A program made the position numbers and the translations under genes. This document shows, in pieces, positions 33,011 through 43,984 of a stretch of DNA of 64,000 nucleotides; position 1 is the stretch's first letter, and every line of letters begins with the position of its first letter. The notes under the pieces were generated by a model that was given only the letters and a program-made list of their open reading frames with translations, had not been told where the DNA came from and did no database searches. This stretch comes from Cinnamomum chago (Eukaryota; Streptophyta; Magnoliopsida; Laurales; Lauraceae), in the NCBI GenBank assembly GCA_038049695.1, contig CP142451.1, positions 8,244,001 to 8,308,000 of the forward strand, written 5' to 3'.

Positions 33011-36000
33011 TCTCTGATTCTAGAAAAGGACGTGGGCTTGCATTTTTTAAAGCACGCGCCAGAATGTGTGGGGGCCCACCTGTGTGCGTTGGGAAAGGTA
33101 TAGAGTGGGTCGTGTCATGGGCTGGGCCACCCGCCCCCACACCCCCATCGACTCCAAATTTACAAAACGCGTGTCTTGTAACTCCAACTCAGATACTCCT
33201 TGTGGGATTTTATACCTCATTAAATTTCCACATAACTCAAAAACACTTGTAGGATTTTATACCTCGCTTTCACTTATCCCAAAAATAATTGGTGATAGAA
33301 AACGGCACAATAATAGTTTTATCATGAGAGCAAGGACTCGACCACAATCATGACCGCTCAGGAGTGAGGGTAGACGACCACTCAGGAGTGAAGGTGAACG
33401 TTGACCTCAACAGGGACAAAAAAAAAATGAGTGTGAACCCTTTTTTATAGACCTGAATGTGATTGAGGATACAAATCTCTTATTGGGCCAAAGTTGAACC
33501 AATGAGGGAGGGTGTGGGTTAGCCTAATGAGGTGTCCGAGGATGAGGAAGGGATGAATGTGGGTCATAAACTGGCCAAGTACTGTCCTAAATTGGGCTGA
33601 TATGATAAAGGGACACACAAAATCTGAGAAGGAATTCTGTATTTTGACCCAATTGGTAATCCACAATTTGGATTTAGTTCATAATTGGAGTGTGGGTCCA
33701 GAATTCAGATCCAGAGAGCCTGCATCCAGATGCACTCCTGCATAGTGTAAAAGTAATCTCAGGTAAAACCTTTGGAAAAAAAAAAAGTACCCTCCTTGCG
33801 CTTGTTTTTATGGAGGCAAAAGCCCTATTATATAAATAAGCTGTTTTTATGGAGGCAAAAGCTCTACTATATAAATAAGCTGCAAAAAAGGGAAATACAA
33901 TTAGAAGTTTACCAATCGCTCCACCATGTAAATAAGTTTTAAATCATAAAATAAGAGCTTATTTTAGAGTTTTCAAACAATCTCACTCTACTTGACTTAC
34001 TTGAATCAATGCCATTAAAGTTGATTTATTTGGGTCACTTCAATTTTTAGATAATCGTGATGAATTATTGTGGTGTCGATCACAATTTAAAAACTCATAA
34101 GATTCAACTTGACTTGGAGGGTCACTTCATGAGTAACTTGAGGAAGGTGGAAATCAAACACATGCTTCCTCATTTAACTTGTCCAACTTCACAATTTGTG
34201 ATCCACAGAAATCAAGTTTTTGATCTCCTCCTGAGTTTGAAATCACACTACATCAGTATAAAATCGACTTACCCGACTGATTGTGAAGATCAAAGAGATT
34301 CATAATGTACCAGCAAGTCTGATTGTGATTTTGATAGACTTACGGATCATTTGCCATTTACACATGAAACATGAAAATGAATTTTACATATTTAAAGGGT
34401 TCACATGTGACCTTTTCATATACAACCGTTAAATATGTAAAACACATTATCGTGCTTGTTTGGTAGCAACATTTTCACATAGTAAATGAGCACATTTCAA
34501 AGTTTTAAATGTATTTAGATGTTCATGATTTTCACATATTTCTTGAAATCTATGAAGACTTATTATAAAAAAACTAAATGTCTTGATGTTTACCATTGCT
34601 ATAAGAAAATAGAGTTCTCATAGCATGGATCATGAATTGGAGCCCATAAAAGTGCAAAGAATAAAATAAATGAATTTTTTTTCTTACAATCTTCTCAAAA
34701 CATACGAAGATTGAGATATAAAACTAAATGTTGTACTATTATTACACCAATAATGAATATGAACAACTTTAATTACCAATTTTGGGCTAAAAAAAGTGCA
34801 AAAAGTATAATTGGAATATTCAATCTCACAATCCATACCAAGTAGAAAATCTATTGCATGTGTATTGATATTTTTTATGTTATTCACATTTGTAATTATT
34901 TATCACCTTCTAGTAAAAGCGCAACCAAATAAAGCTTGAAGAGATTCTAACGAAATAAGTGAATCTCCAAAGTGGGATCCAATTATAAAAAATATAATCC
35001 GTCCTAAAAAAAATACAAGATTTATCACTTTTTTTATTTGGCCTTCTTGATCCTTCACTCCATTTTACTTAATTAGTAAAGTTACCAAATAACCAATTAA
35101 GGCACGAAGGTATGTATGATGTCATGATGACATTGGGAGGGGGGAGATTTTGGTTGAAATTGCAGTGGCTTGAAGCCTTGAATTATAAACAAAAAGAGAG
35201 TGCCACTGCCAGCTCTGAGCAAATAGATTTCCGTTTACGTAATCCATGTCGGGAATCTTCGAAGGGTCCGCCGACTGCTTTCTTTTTATAAAGGACTCCT
35301 GCTCTTCGGTTCCATTTGAATTCATAGTCCTATTAAAAGAGAAGATGAATGGCAGTGACCTTTGCCTATTTCTATTTCCTTGCTTCTTCAAGGTTGGTTG
35401 CTCATGGGCCGGGCTAGCCTGCTTTAATCCTGGACTTGGACCTTGAGTTTTGGATTGCAGGTTGAGCCTAAGAATGAAAATGCATGCGCGGGTTTAGTGT
35501 TTGGGCATGGCCCAAAGATATTCTCACTTATTCACAACCCCATTCAAGAAGAGTCCGGATCATCTGAGAGATTTTCCCATGGTGACCATGAGGAAACCAA
35601 TCAGGATTTGCCACGTCATCGTGGGGATGCTTGCCATGCACGTGGACAATGGTTCATGCATTAAGGCAAGCATCCCCTCCGGGACATGGCGGACCCTCAT
35701 TGATCCACTCATGATCAGCGTAAGGAAAATCTTCATAGAATCCCGATTCACCTAAGAAAACCTCATATGGCCCATAGACACATTTCTATATTACAAGGGA
35801 CCCATAGACACCACTTTATATGACAAAGGTTACTAAGGGGCCCAAAGGATTATAGTTTAAGATGGTGTACAAGAGGATGTTATCATTTGTCTTTCCCATG
35901 AGGTGCCTCATAATCACGGCCTAATTATTATAAAATCATCAAAAACTTAATTAGATGCAGCATAACTCCACTACCCACTGCCCAGATGAAAATCTTCCCA

Positions 36001-36710
36001 AAAAGTATAGAAAATAAAAGAGATTGTTATTGGAGTTTGGACTTAACCCAATTTTTACATTTTTTATCCCATAGATTGCGCCCATGTCTATGATCAATCA
36101 AAAATTAATTTAAAATATTAGTAATGTAAAATGTGCATTATGAAATTATTAATTGTTTTATGATTATGTATTACAATAAGAACTGTCAAGAGAGAAATAA
36201 CTTCCATGTGAAGAAAGGAGCTTTTTTATTTCTATTTTTAATGTGACTGGTTTAAAATGAATCCAAATCTTCACAGTTCACATACATCCATCACTTTATC
36301 AAGTGACAGCCATGTCAATTTGACACTTGTGGGCTTAATATAGATCATAGGACAAAGATAACATTGCTTTAACTTTTATACCTTTAGCACCTAAGCCAAC
36401 TAGTGGATGGAGGTGGACAATACAAGATATACAAGTATTTGGATGAAAATGAGGACCTCATTTAATTTCCAAAATGATGCAAATGGCATGACCTACATTG
36501 TAATTTCTAGGAGGCGGGCCCAATTACCATAATTCTAAAGATCGGCTCCAATTATGTTATGAAATAAGAGTTTTTTAAATAATTTATTTAAGCGGACTAA
36601 TTGTAAATTAGACCTTAAAATTATAGATTTTATTTTAGAACTAATTAATCTAATAAACTCTTGTTAATTAGACAAGAGTTTTCAAAAGAAATCCCAATCA
36701 CGCTTGCTCA
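33011..36710. other. Intergenic, no gene
   Basis: A short GC-rich stretch (33040-33160) with 'gggggcccacc' may be part of the DUF3527 promoter. Small duplications: 'ggattttatacctc' at about 33206 and 33254; a ~40-bp tandem pair 'gtttttatggaggcaaaagc' near 33804 and 33844. The rest is A+T-rich with no recognisable gene. Confidence 0.4.
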
Positions 36711-37050
36711 GGGGCAGAACTAAGCAGGGGGTTGGGGCCATGAACCCCGAAGAAATTTGGAAAGTCCCCTTGGCGAATCACTTTTTACACTGGCCCTCCA
36801 AAAACTAAAAAAAAAAATGACGTATGATATAGAGAGTTTTTGTATTTTTTTTAACAGTGGTCCCTCCAAGAAATTATTTTATATAACTTTTTGACACCGG
36901 CCCACCAAAAATTGAGGAAAACGACCTTATGTTGAAGTGAGTTTCTCGTATATTTTTAACAGCGACCCCTAAAAAAAGAAACTTCTTACCCCCCAAAAAT
37001 GTATAAATTAATTAAGGTAATTTTCCTAGTTCCACCCTTGCACTTGCCCA
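36711..37050. mobile_element. MITE-like element of the 'ggggcagaactaag' family
   Basis: Begins 'caggggcagaactaagcagg' and ends 'cctagttccacccttgc', imperfectly inverted. Three internal phrases of the type 'tggccctccaaaaa', 'ggtccctccaagaaa', 'cggcccaccaaaaa' repeat at about 90-bp intervals. The flanks 'cgcttgct' and 'cacttgcc' may be a decayed duplication. Confidence 0.45.
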
Positions 37051-37614
37051 CTGTTACTTAACTTATCCTATATCCAAATAACTTGCACGAGTCCCCATGC
37101 TTTCCCCTTATTACTTTTTCATAAATGAATTTTATTAACTAAAAGAAATGCAAAGCTGTAAGAGGAGAAGAGAACATATCTCTTCTACCTTTTCAAAACG
37201 AACTTTAAAAAGTACATTATTAAAAGTCTAGACGGAAACAATGAGAAAGGCTAAAAATAAGGAGAGAAAGCAAGAATTATATGTTTCTTCACAAGGAATT
37301 ATTAAATCATATATTACCTCTACTCAAATAAGAAATTAGGTTATTTATAACTATATTGCATTTCCTATTTCATAGTTTTAGGTTTGATGATTCTCAAAGC
37401 GCATTTGGTTAATCAATCGATAAAAGTGTTAATATGGCACTTTACTAGCATAGAAAAAGTCAAGTAAAGCTTCCATTTTTCAGATAAGATTTCACAAAAA
37501 AAACACTTTAATTCAAAACTCCTTCCTTTTAAAAAAAAAAAAAAACTCTACTTTCCAATACAAAAAGTCAAAAAGATTTTATAAAAAACAATAAAAATCA
37601 AAATACCATCATAA
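37051..37614. other. Intergenic, no feature seen
   Basis: A+T-rich, with A runs near 37497 and 37532. No gene supported. Confidence 0.35.
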
Positions 37615-37861
37615 TCCACTTATATTTTATTCTTTCTTCAAAATCAACTTTACTTCACTTGACTCTATTAGTAGAGTACATGATGATGACCTCGACGATC
37701 TACTTGAAATCATAATATTTGGAAAAATATTGGGCCTATCCACTTACATTTTATTCTTTCTTCAAAATCAACTTTACTTCACTTGACTCTATTAGTGGAG
37801 TACATGATGATGACTCGACGATCTACTTGAAATCATAATATTTGGTAAAATATTGGGCCTA
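37615..37861. repeat. 124-bp tandem duplication
   Basis: 'tccacttatattttattctt' at 37615 and its near-copy at 37739 begin two units of about 124 bp that agree at all but a few positions up to 'aaaatattgggcct'. Recent, not coding. Confidence 0.9.
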
Positions 37862-38646
37862 GGCCCAACCTAGTGCTTTTCAATATTGCAAGGGGTTTTA
37901 GGTTCATAGATTTAGAGTAGGTCCCAAGTGTTAGCACGTAGGTGCGACCACACCCACGAGATTCGAGGAACTCCTTAGATTAAGACATAAAAATTTTATT
38001 TTGTTATTTGACATTTTCACTTGATCATTGCCCACACCACCCACATGAAATCCTTTGTCCACTGTTGCACAGAGTTATATGGGTATGAATTTCAACCCCA
38101 AATATAAATGGGGTGTGCTATGTCGAACATGTCAAGCTTTAAAAGCTAGATCATGCTTATCAAAGCAATTAAAGTCTCTAATATAATTGGATGCCTAGAT
38201 CAAAGTGTTTAGAGCCCGTCTAACACATCTTCATTTGGGTGTTTAATGGATCAATAAATAAATAATCTGAACGGCTCAAAATAAAATTTTATGGCTCTTA
38301 AGAGTTGAAAGATAAAGAAATCAGCAACTTTGCCCGAAACTGCAACATTTCTATTGCAGAACATTGCGTCTGTGATTACTAAGAGGTGTGTAATAGTTTC
38401 ACAACTTTTCACACCACTAGAAGAGGTTTGACATGGTTTTTTACCTTTTCGGGTGCGTAAATATTTATATGTAAATGTCCTTATTTACATTGACTTGGCT
38501 TTTTGCGTCTTCACCTAGCAGCATCTTGCCTTGTGCTTCTTCCTTTGCCTAGTGGCTGTTGATCGGCCTACATCTTCCCCTAGCGCCCAGCATCTGCAGA
38601 ACATTGCGCACTCTGAAAACAGAGGTCTGAACAAGGCGCCTGTATA
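37862..38646. other. Intergenic, no gene
   Basis: No family-recognisable coding sequence. The frame at 38515-38721 on the minus strand overlaps a MITE border and is not supported. Confidence 0.35.
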
Positions 38647-38653
38647 TCTTCGG

Positions 38654-38849
38654 GCAAGGGCGGGCTCAGAAAATTTAACTTGAAGGGCTTCATGTAAAAG
38701 AAATATTGGGGAAATGGGCATATGTCAAAAAAGAAAGGAAAAAAAGATATTAATTTTTTAAAATGTGTAATTTTTTTTCTAAATATTAACCTTTTTCAAA
38801 GATGGGTGGGGGCTTCAAACCCCATCCTCATGTACCTGAGTCCGCCCTG
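38654..38849. mobile_element. MITE, 'gggcgg' family, ~195 bp
   Basis: Ends 'agggcgggctcag' (38657) and 'ctgagtccgccct' (to 38848) are inverted copies with one difference. The direct repeat tcttcgg occurs at 38647-38653 and 38850-38856, consistent with a 7-9-bp target duplication. Same family as 12672 and 43761. Confidence 0.6.
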
Positions 38850-38896
38850 TCTTCGGAACCTGCTTGCTTTGGATCCACAAGTAAGGATCCAAGTAA

Positions 38897-39082
38897 TCCC
38901 GAGGAGTGACTCAATTGGCTTAGGATTACGGTTTGTATTTGAAAGTTGTGGGTTCGAAACTGCACTACCACTACTATACTGGAGCCACAAAAAAATTTTA
39001 TCCGACTCTCTCTCTTGGGCGTGGGTAATATTTTGACTAAAAGGGATGGAAACTTGCATTATGAAAAAAAAAGAAGTTAACC
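38897..39082 (+). mobile_element. tRNA-derived SINE, family 1, copy 3
   Basis: A 186-bp plus-strand copy: head 'gaggagtgactcaattggct' (A-box-like), B box 'gggttcgaaactg' near 38950, body 'ggagccac...ttttatccgactctctctc', and a 3' end 'gcattatg' with about ten A. The target duplication atccaagtaa is at 38887-38896 and 39083-39092. It lies only 40 bases from a MITE, so this is an insertion-prone spot. Confidence 0.82.
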
Positions 39083-39092
39083 ATCCAAGTAA

Positions 39093-39525
39093 CTCAGAGA
39101 CGAGTTGTCTTCATGAGATGAATGTAGCACAAGAAGTCAATGTGCAGACGAATGACTTCAATGTGTCTCTGGTATGACCTGTGATTTGATTGACAAAAAT
39201 GAAGATGCAGATCAGGCATTTGTCATGGTGTGAGCTCCTATTAGAAGAAATGACCTTATGTATTTACACTTCATTTGTGTGTTACATGTCCAAATGAGAA
39301 CAAATAAATGTGATCATGTATTCATGTTTACACTCATACATATCAATCAAATCGGGATCACCTGCAGATTTCGCCCACGCTGACCCGGTAAGTTGACCAA
39401 TTAAGGTCCGTTACGTCACAGTAGGCGGTCTTGGCTCGCGTGCATGGTAAGCTGCTCGCGGTGACGTTCCACTCACAATCACTATAGGAGAAATTCACAG
39501 AGGATCCAGACTCATCCATCACTTA
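39093..39525. other. Intergenic, no feature seen
   Basis: No gene or element ends are recognisable. Confidence 0.35.
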
Positions 39526-39939
39526 CCCTCTGTTTGGGAATGGGGGAAAATGGGGAGAGGGAAAAAAAGGGAGAAAAGTTTTTTGGAGGATGTTTGGGAA
39601 AGGGGAAGGGAAAATGGAGGGGTGGGGAAAAAGTGTGAAAAATTTTTACTCTCAAAACTGGGGGGAAAATGGGGGGAAAGGAGGGAAAAAAGTGAAAATT
39701 TACTAAACTGTCATTTGTCTATAAAATATAATTTTAAAGTTTTTACAAAAGTAATGACAAAATGGTAATTTTCTCTCTGTCTCACAAATAAATAAAACCC
39801 TACTTTTTCACTTTTATCCCCCCTACTTTTTGACTTTTCAAACAAGAGGATGTAAAATTAATTTTCTCTTGGCTCCCCTCCCCTTCATTTTCCTTTCCTC
39901 TCAAATTTTCCCTCCCCTCCCCCCTTCCCAAACATAAGG
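39526..39939. mobile_element. Tourist-like (PIF/Harbinger) MITE, 414 bp
   Basis: Left end 'ccctctgtttgggaa' and right end 'ttcccaaacataagg' are inverted, and tta flanks both sides (39523-39525 and 39940-39942). The left part is rich in 'gggaaaatggggag' and the right part in its complement ('ctccccttcattttcc'), so the whole element can fold back. The frame at 39550-39768 is a product of this purine-rich arm. Confidence 0.75.
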
Positions 39940-39942
39940 TTA

Positions 39943-42485
39943 CACATGTGCAAACAAACGATACCTAATATTTGATTAAATGACTGCAATTATTTCAATG
40001 GAGACCAAATCACTCTAAACCATGGTTATTAAGAAACTCAATTTCCTCTTAAAAGTCAACATGGTTAATTTTATCTAATGGGATAAAAAAAAACATTGAT
40101 TTGAGTTGTAGAGACTAACAAGGAGGAATTGCACCAGAAATGTAAATTTCAGCAAGTGGGTCCCACCAAAGCCTGCAATGTGGCCTACAAGTGGGTCACC
40201 GGCCTTTCCTATTCAAAAGCATCATAACCACCTCTTTGACCCCTCATCTCAGAATCTCACATTGTGTTCGGTTTTCACAGTTCGATTTCCACACTTTCAG
40301 CAACGATTGGATAAAGATACAAGGTAGCTGTAGACTATAACAAAGCTCCAAAAAGTTGGTGGGCCCATCCATATCTTTTGACCATTGACTCGGCGGTCCC
40401 TGACATCACCCGCTTTCCTACTTGCAGACTAATTAGGATTTGGAAGTTGGAACTCCTGGAAACTGCTAGCCCCAAAATAAAACTTTGGCAGATTGTCTAG
40501 TACCACATGAACTGTGGGAATGTAAATCTTGCAATGGCCATGATTCAATCAATGTGTATGATGGCCCTAGGTCAAAAAGCAGTTAGTATTGGCCAACCCA
40601 CTATTAATCCAAGTTTGAACCAGATTTTAATGAGTAAAGTGCCCTGCCTACCAAATAAATAGTAAAAAGGTGTGGTAAACATTGTTCAATTATTATTTAT
40701 TTGAGCACTAGCACCATCTGCAACAAAAGTGCAACAAAAGCCTTGATCATGATATATTTCTAATCATGAATTGAACGTGGCTTGATAAGCATATTTTATT
40801 GGAAAAATCATCTAGACCCAGCTATCCAGCAATACAACAACAACAACAACAACAACAACAAAAAAAGGCCTTGAGTTGAGTAGTTTCATGAGCTCAGTCA
40901 TTTGTATATTACCGGATGTTTGGGTCATTTGTTTACATTTATTTACAAATGTAAATGAGGTAAAGTGTAAGAGCAATGCATGATCATGCTTGTTTGTGCT
41001 TATTTATACACGTGATGCACATATTAGATGTAAAAATAGTGTATAAATGAGACATTTTTAATATAAAAATTTACTTATCTAGAAAGATGTGGAACCATTA
41101 CACACCTCTTAGTTGGAAGAGACAGTGATATGGGTTCTACCTCAAACAGGTTGTCATTTAGAACCCTGACATCAATTTCCTTTTCAACTCCTGAAAGCCC
41201 AAGATCTTTAATCCAAATCGTTTAATTGCTTATTTACCCATTAAACCCTAAAACATTGACTTTTGTGACTTATATGTTCGTAGATTTCTTGCATGTACAT
41301 GTGAAGATTGCACGTATGTAATATGAATTATTCAGCATTTACTCATGTGGAAATGGTGCTTTCAAGTAAATATGGTATTGTATTTTACATATGTAAATGG
41401 TATTTTTACATCACATGTAAAAGACGAATGATGCTATTGCGATGGTTAGTCCTATTACAGATGTAGAGATCCTGAATGGGAAGGATTAATAACTCTAGAA
41501 ACTTAAACCAAACATATATAAAAAAAAGTGGGTTCTTAGCCTCCTTTTTTTTTCTTTTTGTTATGTTAGACTGCTAGTAAGGAGTGACACATTAAACTTC
41601 AGGAGATCGAGATTGATCGTTGGACATGTATGTGAAACCAAAATGCCAACACTACTCAATTATGAGTGTGTTGGTTGTTCTTAGACTTCATTAATTGAAA
41701 AGTTATGAAAAGTTGTAAACAATTTTCAAAGAAAGTTATCATTAAAGAGATGAAAATTCAATGTAAAAAAGTCCGTAATAAGGCGCCTCTATGATCAAAA
41801 GTGACTCTGAAGTAGGTGGAAAGGCGCTTGCAGTAACAAAATTGATTTTCTATGGAAAGAGCATGCGAAGAAAAAATAAAATTTTTTTAATGAGGGAAGT
41901 AGACCTCAGGTGAGGTGAAGGAGCCCTCAGATTAGAAAAGTAGACCTTAAATGTGGTAGGACAACCCTTGGGTGAGGAAAATGTGACTGTTCAAGTTCAA
42001 ACCAATGCCTCTTACTACTCAGGTAAGTAGGCCTTTCTTATTAAGTAAATACCGCTAACATGACAATTGAATGTAAAAGTTCTTAATTAATTTTCAACTC
42101 ACTCTTTCAAACAAAATAGAACTCGAAACTCAGGAAACTTCATGCTTAAAGCAATTTGGATGTCTCACACTTTTGAAAAACCTCTGTACAGAGGTATTGT
42201 TGAGTTGTAGTCTAAGACCTCTGTACAGCCATTTGAGTAGGAAAAAGAACCCCACTAACAAAATGAAAGCATACAAGGAAAGGTTGCCTATGGAATGGGT
42301 TGAAAATGGAAGGCCTAGGGCCCTTTTCTAGTGGATGTAGGTGAATTTCAAGTATTGGAGTTTTGAAATGCTACTGGATTATGTTATACCTTGTTCCATG
42401 ACTTCCTCGGTGAGGTTTTCATACACCCCTAATTTGTGAATTTTCGGTCACAGAGCTAGTAGAAGTCATGAGACCCAAATGGCAT
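39943..42485. other. Intergenic, no gene
   Basis: A+T-rich. A (caa)n run lies at about 40832-40860. The segment 40905-41450 repeats 'tttacatttatttacaaatgtaaatg' type phrases and may be an old MITE. 'cctctgtacagaggtattg' near 42181 contains the palindrome cctctgtacagagg. No coding region is supported. Confidence 0.4.
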
Positions 42486-42884
42486 TAGGGATGTAAATGG
42501 GTCCCCGATTATCTAATTACTTGGAGGCTCCGACCCGTTAAAAACCGGGTCAGGGTCCTTATTTAAGCCCCGATAAGTAAATGAGTTCGGATCTGATTCC
42601 ACCTTGGTTCGGACTCGTGGACCAGAGACCCAATATATTATCTCAATGGTCGAAAATCTTTCCTAAAAATCATATTTTTTTAATATCATTATCTACCTAG
42701 ACCCGGACCCGGAACCGGAACTAGACCCGTTCCTTATATGGTTCTGGTTCCGATTCTAAAACCAAGAAATCGGTTCCGAAACGGTTTCAGGTCCAGATCT
42801 TGTTATACATTTTCCTTAACGGTTCCGATTCCAATTCCGGGTCCACCATGGGCCCAAACTGGAACCGACCCATTTACAACCCTA
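42486..42884. mobile_element. hAT-type MITE, second full-length copy
   Basis: Starts 'tagggatgtaaatgggt' and ends 'acccatttacaacccta'. The body follows the 8271 element in order ('ggaggctccgacccgttaaa', 'gggtccttatttaagccccg', 'ggttccgattcc'). The flanks aatggcat and aataacac agree at five of eight bases and differ only by transitions, as expected of an old 8-bp duplication. Confidence 0.75.
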
Positions 42885-42904
42885 AATAACACCTATGTAT
42901 GCAT

Positions 42905-43480
42905 TAAGGAATGGGAGGCCCACCTTTAGAAAGTAAAACGTGAAAATGGGCCCATCTATGCAGTACGTGGGGTCAACATTCAGAAATTACAATGTAGGGC
43001 CTGCCTTTATAAACTATAGCATGTGGGACCTCCCTTCACAAAATTACAACACCGGCCCACCTTTAAGAATTATGGTGTGTGGGGCCCACTTTTTGAAATA
43101 AATATGTGGGGCCCACATTTAGATATCACAATGTGAGACGCGCCTTTAGGAATTAAATTAGGCCCTGCGTCTACAAATTACACGAATCTCACATTTGGAA
43201 ATTGTGGTAGGTGGGCCCACCTTCAGAAATTCCTACATATGTAGGACCCATCTTTAGAAATCATGGAATATGGGGTCCACCTTTTAGAAATTACAGCATG
43301 GGGCCAATTTTAGAATTACAATGTGTGTGGGAGCCACCTTAAGAAATTTGTAGTATGTGGAGCCACCTTTCAAAAATTACATGGGACCCACATTTTAAAA
43401 CTGTTGTATCTACCGACAGCCTTTTAGCAATTACAACTTGGGCCCGCATGTAGAAATTGTGGTGCGTGGGCGTAGTTTTT
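42905..43480. repeat. Degenerate ~30-45-bp array with GTGGGCCCAC-like cores
   Basis: Roughly 15 diverged units alternate 'cctttagaaattacaat' with 'gtgtggggcccacc' or 'gtgggaccc'. Cores of the type gtgggcccac, gtggggcccac, gtgggacc and gggcccac recur throughout. There is no reading frame. It starts about 20 bases beyond the hAT MITE. Confidence 0.7.
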
Positions 43481-43760
43481 CAAACTAAAGATACCTGGAG
43501 TTTTATTGAAAGGATGTCGAAATTCTAAAATTCTAAAAGCCTCAAATGAGTGCTAGGATTTGAAAATCCTTATTTGTAGGCATTAAGAAATTCTAAAACT
43601 TCTTAACAGTAAACTTTTTAATAAAGGAAAAAAAAATCAAACAAGAATTTTCATATCCCAATACTGCCAAAACCCCTTATAAAAAATTCAACTAAAAAAG
43701 CAGGTGAATAAATAGATCGGATAGCTCAAACAGCCCCTTAGTCTTGTGGCCTTGTACATG
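43481..43760. other. Intergenic, no feature seen
   Basis: A+T-rich spacer with 'aaattctaaaa' repeated near 43520 and 43590. Confidence 0.3.
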
Positions 43761-43977
43761 TGGAGGCGAATCTAGGATTTTCGTTTGAGGGGTGCAGATC
43801 AAACAAACTTAAGATTTTCACTTAGGTTTTGGGGATGGATGCAGAATTTCTATGTGAAAATATTCCAAAGTAGAGCCAAAATATTCATTTCGATTTTAAT
43901 AGTGAACCGAAGTCCAACGGGTGCGCCCCCCCCCCCCCCCCCCCCCCCCCCATGGTTCTACCTAGGTCCGCCCCTAA
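43761..43977. mobile_element. MITE, 'gggcgg' family, containing a 26-base poly-C
   Basis: Left end 'tggaggcgaatctaggat' and right end 'cctaggtccgcccctaa' are imperfectly inverted. gtacatg flanks it at 43754-43760 and 43978-43984. A run of 26 C at 43926-43951 sits near the right end, which explains the Pro- and Gly-run frames on both strands. Confidence 0.6.
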
Positions 43978-43984
43978 GTACATG

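Noticed and set aside
38797-39059. Coding frames on both strands near 38800-39059
   Set aside because: They cross the border of a MITE and a SINE and have no domain.
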